DNA from: Azolla caroliniana
Lineage: Eukaryota; Polypodiophyta
NCBI GenBank assembly: GCA_043228905.1
Contig: JBHGNT010000008.1
Coordinates: forward strand, 9,672,001-9,736,000
Length of the DNA: 64,000 nt
Direction of reading: 5' to 3'
Within the stretch, counting starts at the first letter, position 1, and each line of letters opens with the position of its first letter. Position numbers and translations under genes: made by a program. Under the pieces are notes generated by a model. That model made no database searches and had not been told where the DNA came from. It worked only from the letters and a program-made list of their open reading frames with translations. Shown piece by piece: positions 43,861-53,589 of the stretch.

Positions 43861-45065
43861 TAGAGTGCCATTCGGAATTATCTGAAACTTTGCACCAAAC
43901 CTCTGAGGCAGACCTACACCATTTTGTCCTCATCCACCATCACACTGATGGACCCTAGAACGTCGTACATCTCCTTTATTTGGAGGTATAATCGGCCACC
44001 GACATGTCTTTTTGCCTAATGTTGTTCAATTCTTGTTGAACTGCAACTTTTTAATAGTCATGCTTGTAGCAAAAAACTTTTTCAGATTTTTCCAAGTGTC
44101 ATTTGGTGTCTTCGCATACCAGTTGCAGCCGAGCATCTGATCGTGCACACAGGATGCCAAGCAGTACAAGACTCGACTTGTTGCTTGCTCCCAGACTGGG
44201 AAATCCTTGTGTGTCGGCTCCGGAGCTTCATAATTTGCTCCATCCACGTATTAACTCCAGTGCTCGTGTTTGAGCACGTACTGGTGCATCTTGTATTCCC
44301 AATATACATAGATGTTCCTATCGAGTTTTCTGTCGGTGTCACGGACACACCAACTGCGGACTACAACGGAGCATGGATGATGAGGATACGATCCATAAGG
44401 CTACGGATGTGGAACCAAAAGTGATGAGGCTAGGAGCTCTAGAAGTTGTGAGTGATGAGTCTATGAACTTAGGAAGCTATTGAGAGCATGAAGACATAGA
44501 TGACGAAGGAGACAATATGGCATGAAACGAGAATACTAGATTGATATGTCAATGTCTAGTGTTGAATCCCTTGAAAGGAACCAAGGAGGTTAAAAGTATT
44601 TATACAATTTCTAAGATTGAGTATCTCTAGAATATACCTTACAAATATCTCTAGAATATACCCGTCTAGAATACACCATAGAATATTTCTAGAATATTCT
44701 GGAATGTATATATGCTAGAATATACAATTATTATCATACAAATACATGCTCATATCTAGATGGTTGAGTATGACGTCTTGTAGATTTGAGGTTGAAAGTT
44801 CAATCCTCACTAACAACGTATTTGATGTCACTGTGTCATGACAATTGGTAGAGAAATACTCATACCTCTGTCCATGTTCCTATTTTTATGTGTGTCCAAA
44901 AGACTTGTTTGGTCTATGTTTTAAATTGCTTTGTCGGTTACAAAGGATCCATCTATCCCTGGTGCTCTTATGATGTGAAAGCTTTACACATGTGGTTGAG
45001 CCAGAAAAAAAGATAATAAACAATTAGGTAAAAAAACAAAGAATGGTGATTGAGATGGAGTACAC

Positions 45066-45109
<44 letters not shown>

Positions 45110-45418
45110 TTAGCAAACAACATGAAAAAATTTCTATTACAAAAGACTCTGTACATACAATGTTCACACAAAGTACTTTTTATAAAAGCCCTTGAGAGTG
45201 GGCTAACACAAGTACTAAAAAGTACTAAATGCTCAATTATGAGCTCTGACACCTAACTTTCCTATAATATTCCTATTAAAATAGGAATATAGGTTTGAAC
45301 AACTTCTCTAGCTGATCTGGCCCTATGGCCCTTTCTCAGCTATCAGCCGATCCTACCAGTCGATTCAGCCTTTCGGCTATTAGCCGATTCGGCTTCATGT
45401 TGAGCTTGTTACTCAACA
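43861..45418 (-). mobile_element. Copia B 5' fragment (LTR, leader, gag) inserted in G3 RT
   Basis: On the minus strand the LTR starts TGTTGAGTAACAAGCTCAAC at 45418. It has TATA-like ttttataaaaag (about 45180) and a (CT)n tract at 45066-45104. A PBS-like atcataagagcaccagg lies at about 44965. A leader runs to about 44350, then gag (DRNIYVYWEYKMHQYVL, RVLYCLASCVHDQMLGC, TWKNLKKFFATSMTIKKLQ, DVLGSISVMVDEDKMV) to about 43865 with stops. The right edge falls exactly before codons VIYSKTLEEH of the G3 RT. The left edge has no LTR, so the fragment and the missing G3 protease/RT point to insertion followed by deletion. Confidence 0.75.
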
Positions 45419-47420
45419 GTCATCTATAGCAAAACATTGGAAGAGCACTTGGTACATGTTAAGAAGCTATTACAAATATTGCGAGAAAACAAATTATATG
45501 CTAACCCCGAAGTGGACAACTCTAGAACAAAATGCTTTCGAAAAAATCAGAGCAGCACTATGTTCACAATTGGTGCTTAAGTTACCCGATTTTACTAAAT
45601 CATTTGAAATCCATACATATGCTTCTGATGTGACTTATGGTGCAATTTTGATATAGGATGGACATATGGTCGCTTATGAATCCAAGAAATGTTTAGAGAT
45701 TGAAACTAGGTGGCCTACTCATGTGAAAGAAATACTTGTCATTGTCTATGCCTTATGCAAATGGCATCATTATGTCCAAGATAAATTACTAAATTATTCA
45801 TAGATAATATATCCTTGCAGTATTTTCAATCATAGCCGAAGTCGTTCCCTAAACAAGCACATTGGCAAGATTTTCCAGCAGAATTTGACTTTTGCATAAA
45901 CCATAAAAGTGGTGCTCTTAATCCTATGTCAGATGCTTTAAGTTGAATGCCTCATGCTTGTACCATTTTGGTGATCTCTAATTCTTCTTTGCTACAAGGC
46001 ATTCAAACAACTCAACAACATGATCGCTACACACAACAATTGATTTCTGATATGGAATGAAACATGCGGCCCATGGGTCACTTGGAATGCAACAAGAACA
46101 AAGGTCAAATAATGGTACATAGTAACAGGTTTGTACCTAATATAAGGGAAATTAAGGCATTGGTTTTGCACGAAGCACATGATTGTAAGATGGCAGGGTA
46201 GGGTAGTATTCACAGGACACTTACCAACATCCAACTTCATTTTTTTTGGCCCCATATGGTGTTGGATGTAAAAGACTGCGTCCAATCTTGTGTGATATGC
46301 CAACAATTCAAAGCTCGATGTGGACTGCCATATGGATTACAACAACCCATGCCAACACCCACTCAACCATGGGATGTGGTGAGTATGGATTTCATAGCAG
46401 ATTTGCCCGTGTTGAGAAGTTACAATGCTATCATGGTGGTCATCGACTATTTCTCTAAACAAGCTCACTTCGTACCAACAAAACCATCGTTGACAACCTT
46501 GTAGGTAGCCAAATTGTTTTGCAAACATATATTTATATATCATGGCCTGCTTGTGGCTATCATATCAGATAGGAACCTACGTTTTACTAGTCGATTTTGG
46601 CAAGAACTTTTCAATTTTCTAGACACACAACTCCAAATGTCTTCTATGGCTCATCCCCAAATAGATGGCAAAACGAAAATGGTAAATCAGAGTCTTGAAG
46701 ACTACATTCGTTGTTATGTGCAGGCGGATCATATCGATATGCTGGAATTTTGTTATAATTCCTCTAAACAGACTACCGGTGGTTTTTCTCCTTTTGAATT
46801 AGCTATAGGGAGACAAGTTCTTACACCAGTGGCTTTGGTCTCTCATGTTGTTTGAGATAAAATTCAAGAGCTTGATGTCGACCTTTTTCTAGCAGACTGG
46901 CAAGCAACAATGCAGATTGCACAACAAGGATTAAAACAATCGAAGGAACGAATGATTCAGGCAACCAACAAAAAATGTCAACACATCGATTTTTTTCAAA
47001 GGTGATTTGGTCCTCATTAGTGCCGCTCATTGGCCATTACCTAGACGACTCTCACCAAAATTTAATCATCGTTATTACGGGCCATATGAAGTACTACAAA
47101 GTTTTAATGGAGTTACTTACAAGCTGAAATTACCTAATTTCATCAAGGTGCATGACACATTTCATGTAAGATTGCTAAAAGATTTCATGCAGATAAAGAT
47201 TGGAGCTGGAAGACTAACCATGTGAGGAAGCTAAAGAACCTGAAGCAATCTTAAAACAACAAGCGCGCAATGGAAATACGCAATTTTTGATCAAGTGGAA
47301 AGGCCGACCACTTTCGGAAGCCACATGGATCTTTGAAAGAAGTTTGTTTCATTTGGATCCCACATTCTTGTTTTGGTACCCTAGCTATAATTAGTATTAC
47401 AATGGCAAGGGTTTAGGCAT
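45419..47420 (+). pseudogene. G3 RT end, RNase H, integrase, chromodomain
   Basis: VIYSKTLEEHLVHVKKLLQ (just after the RT catalytic box), WTTLEQNAFEKIRAAL, then RNase H FEIHTYASDVTYGAIL, where the first catalytic Asp is Tyr. Integrase zinc-binding CVQSCVICQQFKA (about 46275) leads to the core: WDVVSMDFIADLP, AIISDRNLRFTSRFW, and HPQIDGKTKMVNQSLED, where the catalytic Glu is Lys. GPY/F motif YYGPYEVLQSF (about 47080), then a chromodomain, EAILKQQARNGNTQFLIKWK and ATWIFERSLFHLDP (47240-47360). The chromodomain would direct integration to methylated-histone chromatin in an active element. Several stops and altered catalytic residues show it is dead. Confidence 0.88.
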
Positions 47421-47572
47421 TTCCTTCTGTATCAATATGGTAAGACCACTTTTGCCATTGTTCTTCTTTCTCTCTTTTTCATTATGCTTTTCAACTTAGC
47501 CGGTCATGTTAGTGTACTAGTGTTTCAATTTCGAGGATGAAACTCTTCGCCTCGTAGGAGAGTGTTATGGAG

Positions 47573-47813
47573 TAGTTAGGATTAGAGAAATTAATGGAAG
47601 ATTGGTTGGGAGTAGCTAGAGAAATTAGTGGTCAAGTAGTTGAGTCCATGGGTATTTAATTAGCTTGTGTGCACAAAGAAGAGGAGGCCATTTTCTGGAA
47701 ATTAGGGGAAGGCCCCCCATGTAATACTTCCTCTTTAATACAACAATACCTTTTTCTCGTAGTCTATTGAGTACCTCTCTCTATAATTTCTTTCTCTTCA
47801 GTGTTTTCTAATA
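47573..47813 (+). repeat. G3 3' LTR
   Basis: 241 bp; starts TGTTATGGAGTAGTTAGG, ends ttttctaata; preceded by gtaggagag. Confidence 0.85.
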
Positions 47814-48064
47814 ATTACTTTCCATGTCTTCTATAGACTGCATGGAAATCAATGCATTAAATAGCCGGAAATGAAAACAATCATAATGTTGTCCCAAGGT
47901 GTAATGGCACGCCTTTTAAAATATGTGGAGTATGTACATAATTACTTGTTCCCCTTACCACAAGTATGTAAAGATGCTACACGGGTACACCTCACAATGT
48001 GGGCAAGTTGAGAATTGTAGAAAGTAAACGTGGACTCACTACAAGAGCAGATGCATGATGAGGC

Positions 48065-48110
<46 letters not shown>

Positions 48111-49024
48111 CTCAATGCATAACCAGAGAATCAAAGAGTCCAAAGTTACAACCACATGATGGTAGAATATGACATTTGAAAAGGCGTAAGACACTAATAA
48201 AAATCTATTCATTTATGGAACGTATATTTCTCACCTTAGGACAAACGTAATTAGTATGCAAAGTAAAAGCAACATCCATCCAATCAGATTGCAAAGAGAG
48301 CTTGAATTTGGACTTGTCTATTTAGCTAGGATGGATACAGAAATATCTATAGATTCATGTACATACACATAATATATTTCTCACATGCTACGAATACTAT
48401 ATAAAGTAAAAGCAACATCGTCTCAATTGTATTGCAAAGGAAAATACATATGAGTGAATGTACACTACAAAAAAGGGAAAACAACATCCTTCCAATCATA
48501 TTATTGCAAACAAAAAACATATCATTTGGTAGGAGACTATTTAGTGATGATGACTTGGGGACTTCCTTTGTTGTACATGGTCTTTTTGGTGATTTTTTTC
48601 TAAACTGTTGATTATATTTTTCCTTATTTGTTCCCATAGCCTGGTTTGTAATTTTTCTTCCCTATCCCCTCCCCTCAAAATAGACATGTACAATAATATC
48701 TCATGCAGGTTCGAACTTGGATTAACGGTTGCTTGTCATATCTCCTACTGTAGTTACTTTGGTTAGAAAGTTAAAAGTAAAAGGTTGGCATTAAAGGTGT
48801 TAACCATCTTCCTAACTAGATTTAGATTGCATAACAAATATGAGGTGAGTTCTAAATGCTGAGTAGCGTTGTATGAGTAGTATTGTGCATCTAAACGAGT
48901 GTAGCCACTAAGAAATAAAGGAAAATATATTCATGTCCACTAAGATATGATTTGGCCCATGAGACAATTGATTACAAAATAGGATGTGTACCCAATCATC
49001 GAAAATAAAACACAAATAAAATCC

Positions 49025-49081
<57 letters not shown>

Positions 49082-49082
49082 C
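47814..49082. other. Remainder of bHLH intron 2, with GA microsatellites
   Basis: Intronic sequence between G3 and exon 2. It holds (GA)n at 48069-48106 and, right at the 5' end of the intron (minus strand), (CT)n at 49028-49079 just after the donor GTAAT. A LINE 3' end relic lies at 48920-49015. No coding sequence seen. Confidence 0.75.
48920..49015 (-). mobile_element. Relic of LINE 3' end in bHLH intron 2
   Basis: The segment tttggcccatgagacaattg..acaaaat..tacccaatcatc matches the 3' UTR of the minus-strand LINE at 27145-27215 in order and spacing. Only the last hundred bases remain. Confidence 0.75.
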
Positions 49083-49316
49083 CTTAATAATCTCACAAGG
49101 TTGGAAGGATACATTCTCTAGGGATGCATTGCCCATTGGTAAAGGAAATGTTAAGGGATCCACATGTCGTATGCCAACGTCTTGACCACATTGGCCAGTG
49201 ATGGCACGTTGCATTATGGCCACAAGGGTTTCAATGTCGGCTTCATCCTCGTCCACATCCGTCTGTAGCTCCTTCATGTATCGTGCTGCATCCCCAATAA
49301 TCGACACTTTGTCCAT
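49083..49316 (-). CDS. bHLH gene exon 2 (helix 2 and linker)
   Basis: 234 bases, 78 codons, phase 0 at both ends. Acceptor TTAG|ATGGAC, donor ATTAAG|GTAATC. It begins MDKVSIIGDAARYMKELQTD, the end of the loop and helix 2 of a bHLH domain. The spacing and sequence are close to the FIT/DYT1/AMS-like group III factors (their consensus is MDKASIxGDAxxYxxELQ). An acidic coiled-coil-like extension (VDEDEADIETLVAIMQRAI) follows, then a Pro-containing linker to CEIIK, which joins the ACT-like domain in exon 3. The intron between exons 1 and 2 is only 291 bp; the one after this exon is 16,430 bp. Confidence 0.92.
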
Positions 49317-49607
49317 CTAAAATCAAACCAAGATGTTAGATTGTATCGACAATAATATGGTTTTCTGAGCAAATGATGGGATTGGTAATAGATCAAATAA
49401 AAAAGATCAAACAAAATGTGAGATTGTATCAACATGGTTTTAAGAAAACAAATTGGATCGATAACATACAAACTGATCGCGGTAGCAAAGATGTCAATCA
49501 AATTGAAGAGAGAAGAATCCCAAATGATGGTACTAAGTAGAGTGAGGGAATGTAATTAATTTACTAAGCTTGCGACTTACTTAAAAAGAAGAAGAAGAAG
49601 AATTTAC

Positions 49608-50762
49608 CTTGGTGATGTTGGGGACAAGGGCTCTCAATGAATAGAGCTTCTCATTGAATATTTGCCGGCGTTTCCTCTCTGCAACCAAGTTCTTCTTCTT
49701 CTTCTTCTTCTTCTTTGGTTTCACACCATTCTCATTTTTCATAGCCATTATTGTTTGGGTCGTCTTTGTCTTTGTCTTCTTCTTTTTGTGGTCGTCCATG
49801 TGAATGGTAGGCACCACTCCATCGCTACTCGAATTAGGGTTAAGGAAATCCTGATGTCTAGTTGATCCAACAACATATGGATGACTGCTGTTAACCATCC
49901 CATTCATGTCCTGCAATCCCATCTGATTCATTATTATGTCATCCGATATGTAATCACCGAAGCAGCTATCAAACATACATGCATCTGATGATTCGAACCT
50001 TCCGTAATGAGTCCGCACTTTATCATCATCATCATCATCATCATCATCATTGCCGTCCTTATCGTGGTCATGTTCACCATCATCTTCATGTGGATCCTGA
50101 CCATAACTACTGTCCAGCGGCAGCGAGTTCTGCGTATGAATCCCCATGCTAAGATGATCATCCATAATATCCCATGATGGGATTGCTAGATCATGAATTA
50201 TGCTACCTATCACCATAGTGGGTCCTGAAGAATTCTTGTGACTAGTACTGTTATAGATCTGGCCGGATAGATGGACCTCATGGACATTGACGGCTGGATT
50301 AGTAGTCATCCGCTGAATCATAAACTCATTAGGAGGTACATCATGGTCATTATCATTCCAAGTACTAATATTACTAGCAATTATATCCCAATCCTCAAAG
50401 CCCAAGAGATGGCCATTGTAAGTGGTAGATTCATGATGATCGATGTCATGGTGGTGGTGAGTATTGGTATAAGGAGGAGGAGGAGCACGAAACGCGGCCG
50501 AATTCTGTGGGGTGTCATGGCATGGGACAACGGGTAAGTCGTAGTGCGGGATCGATTGTTCAAGATCGGATGGGCAGGCGGGCGAGAGTAGTGGTTCGGT
50601 GGGGACGATGCCATTGGCACCAAGCATCGTGTACTCGGAGGAGAGCGATTTCATGGTATCAAGGTCATTGCCATCACCGATGCCGGGTCCACCCAAAAAG
50701 GGAGCATCACGGCAGGCAGCTCCCGCAATGGTGCCGTAGGACGTATCAATGCCGGTGGACAT
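49608..50762 (-). CDS. bHLH transcription factor gene, exon 1 (N-terminal region, basic region, helix 1)
   Basis: 385 codons from ATG at 50762 to donor AAG|GTAAAT. The frame is also open for seven codons upstream (to a TAG) without another ATG. The N-terminus is acidic and Ser/His-rich with no known domain. A run of about nine Asp near residue 245 and Lys-rich runs near 335-357 come from trinucleotide repeats. The DNA-binding part ends the exon: NLVAERKRRQIFNEKLYSLR then ALVPNITK. In the basic region Asn replaces the His common in G-box binders, while the Glu and two Args that read CANNTG are present, as in AMS/ICE1/FIT-type factors. It should act in the nucleus as a dimer on E-box sites. Exact orthology needs a phylogeny. 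Confidence 0.92.
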
Positions 50763-50850
50763 CACACTCGGAGAGCCCGACACTTTCTAAAATGTGGAAA
50801 GATGGAATGGAATAGGCAAATAATAATGATAACAACGCCATTGTGTGATT

Positions 50851-50860
50851 GTTTATATAA
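50851..50860 (-). promoter_or_regulatory. TATA box of the bHLH gene
   Basis: TTATATAAAC on the minus strand, about 90 bases upstream of the ATG at 50762, giving a transcription start near 50825 and a leader of roughly 60 bases. An ATG at 50841 in another frame lies between the TATA and the expected start, so it is probably not transcribed. Confidence 0.6.
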
Positions 50861-50863
50861 GAG

Positions 50864-52250
50864 TGTATGTAGTATGTGTGTGGTGATCAACTAACTTAAA
50901 GAAAGGGACGTATATTTATTTACTAGTGTATAGGTGTGGGAATGGATGGATGTTAAATCCTTGCAATTTGCAAAGAAAAGAGCATTTCATTACAAAGACA
51001 GACGTGGCCAACTTTGCCTCATTTCACAACAATCCTTTACATATTTTTCCTTCACATTTTGCGGTTGTACTTGCGTAATGTGCGGTCATGAATCATTTTC
51101 TCCACCATTAACTCCTTGTCCTCATCCCCTTCTCTTTCCTTCCTTTACTATACATAAAATCTATAAGTACATATCAACACACACTTTGTCACAAGAAGAC
51201 ATGTTATGCCATGCTAAACACACACACACACTTCATGACCATACATGAAAACCCACCCAAAAGGTTGGAGGATCATTAGAAGTCATAATGATGAGAGCTT
51301 GTTTTGTTATATGTATTGCTTTTGCTTTGAGGTGATTAGATGTGCTTTCTTCTACACATGTGACCAAAACACTCTCTAAGAGAGATATGACTCGTATAGT
51401 TAAACAATATAAGTTGATTAAACTTTATGTTCGGAAAATGAATAGAAATGGTATGGCCATCCATTCATAGAAATGCATTGCTTGCACCCCATAAAAAAGT
51501 TTCTGTTTGTTTAGACCAATGACATCAGGAGATGTCAAGTTGCCCTAAATTCTGTCATCTCTAAATCTCTTTAAAGTGTCAAATTGTCTATAGAAACATA
51601 ATTGAAATGCTTTAGTATTTGAAAGTAAAGGTATCGAAAACATGAGTATACATACTACAAAAATGTAGGGTTTATTACCAAAACTTCTTTCCTTTTCTCA
51701 CACATTGCCCTAAGCAATAATCACAACCATCATCTATCTTCTTCACTTGAAATGATATGAAAAGTAGACCTCCCGAGATAGAGTATAGACTCTAGAGTCT
51801 TTGAAACCATTAAATCATGCTATCCTAAATAACACTATCATTAACTAGATTGCCATTGCCAACCAACATGGTGTTAGGGCTTCCAGTTCAAATGCCACTT
51901 ACACTGTTATGGTAATAAAGCCAAGTTGGTGAAAACTATTGTAGAGGGGTCACTATCAATGTTGGAGGAAAATGTTAAAGTGTGTCATTTGCTTCAAACA
52001 ATACTTATGGACATAAAATTGGTTACGTGTTTGCCATCTAATTAATGCATGCACAGGGACCTTTTGCCTTGCCATTATTATGAAGATTAAGATGGAAGAA
52101 GTTACTTTCGATGTAAAGGCATCCTTTTCTCACCAGTATATAACAATATTCACATTTGTTGAATAGTAACACCATGTAAAACACATAACTCGAAACTTTT
52201 GAGGGCCACCATGAAAAAGCATAATCAAGTAGAAGTTAGGATTGACAACG
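50864..52250. other. Upstream region of the bHLH gene
   Basis: About 1.4 kb of AT-rich sequence with a short (CA)n tract near 51222. No transposon or ORF of substance seen; it probably includes the promoter of the minus-strand bHLH gene. Confidence 0.5.
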
Positions 52251-53220
52251 AAGAATGTTGGGGAACTTAGAAATTAAAAGTTTCCTAATGTTGGAGTGGC
52301 CCCACGAGAGCCACTCCCATCGAAAATGTTGTACTATAAGGAACACTTCTTGCACTTCTCTCAGTTAGGTTTTATTACACGACCAACATATCTAATACAT
52401 TCTTATCAAATGCACTAAGGGTGGCCATTGGACAACTTAGGAAATCATCTCACCAACTTGAGATTAAGAATGATCGTGCTAATAGAGTCCCTAGAGAGGA
52501 AAGGCTATGTAGGTTATGTCACATAGAGATAGAGGATGGACATCATTTTACATGTAAGTGTCCAACTTATGCCGAAATAAGGGTGAAATACCAAGATATA
52601 CTAGGACCCTCTCCCACCCTCTCCAAGCTATTAGAAACCCCGGATATAAAGAGACTAGGTAGGTATATCTTAGAGCTTAAACAACATATGGAGAATAAAT
52701 TACAAAGTGTTAACAATAAACCTTTTAATATCCACCAACATGAAACTAATGTAATTTTTCAGGAACAAGGGGAGACAATAAATGTGGACACACCTACACC
52801 ACTCGGCCTCTCTCTTGATGAAGCTGAAATGAAAAGAACAACAAAATGCCCTCAGATGTTGGGCTTCAAAGCAACTCGACACGGAGTAGAAATGATTAAG
52901 AAGATAAGGGAACGTGAGTTACGTCGCCTAGAAGCTATGGTTGGGGTACCTCTTACATTAGGACCACAAGCCACATCCACATCGAAACCTTTTGACCGCC
53001 CGCTTCTTTTCGAGAGACTTGGATGGAAATGAAACTAGGCCTAGTATAAAGCCATTTCCTTATAGAACATGTTTTCTTAATAGCAACATTTAGCTTAAGC
53101 TCTATTTTATTTTATTTTGTTTTTATTTTTTCTTTCGATGAATGGGTAAATACCCCATTTTTATTGTAAACCTTTTGTCTCATGGGCCAATTTTGGCCTT
53201 AGAAGACGTTAATATATATT

Positions 53221-53251
<31 letters not shown>

Positions 53252-53255
53252 AGTC
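52251..53255 (+). mobile_element. 5'-truncated LINE (RTE-like family 2), plus strand
   Basis: It starts near 52280 (gagtggccccacgagagcc), aligned with 28040 of the minus-strand copy. The coding remnant 52421-53032 has CRLCHIEIEDGHHFTCKC, LGRYILELKQHMENKLQ, and a C-terminal extension EAEMKRTTKCPQMLGFKATR, FDRPLLFERLGWK. One frameshift is at about 52410. The 3' UTR gtctcatgggccaattttggc, ctta, gaagacgttaatata (in pieces) leads to a (CT)n tail. Confidence 0.88.
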
Positions 53256-53589
53256 AAAACCCACAATTATATTAAAAAATGTGTGTGAAAAACACTATTT
53301 ACAATGGGTGTTACCCACTAACTACATGCGTACCGAAATTTGTTGAATTGCCATTAGGCAAGACGAACACTCCATTGAAGAAAGAAGTTCCACTTGCTCT
53401 AGTAATGAAAATTTCCTATTTTTGTCGATATGCTTTCACTCCATGCCTACCACCAGATACAAAAGCATTGTGCATATCCCAATTATGACGCAATCCCTAG
53501 TCCCTCAGAAATAGGAGAACAATCCCCATCTCTGATTTTGGGTCAACCAGTGTAAATTGTGCAAAAACGCACTGTCTACACGTCAAATA
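53256..53589. other. Unassigned sequence
   Basis: A 69-codon open frame (53279-53488) is not recognisable. Nothing else seen. Confidence 0.4.

Larger units (their letters stand above)
33082..47813 (+). mobile_element. Ty3 chromovirus G3, interrupted by two copia insertions, in bHLH intron 2
   Basis: The 5' LTR 33082-33334 and 3' LTR 47573-47813 share TGTTATGGAGTAGTTA at the start, the block gagtccatgggtatttaa, gtgtgcacaaagaagagg and ..tgttttctaata at the end. The PBS TGGTATCAAAGC (33337-33348) follows the 5' LTR and a short purine stretch precedes the 3' LTR. Gag, RNase H, integrase and chromodomain are recognisable; protease and most of RT are gone. It lies antisense to the bHLH gene. The target duplication is unclear (TTTCT at the left, TTACT at the right if the LTR ends one base later). 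LTRs differ at many positions, so the insertion is not recent. Confidence 0.88.

Noticed and set aside
50783-50783. GTG start for the bHLH ORF, seven codons upstream of the ATG
   Set aside because: Plant nuclear genes start at ATG; the first in-frame ATG is at 50762 and a TAG closes the frame just upstream.
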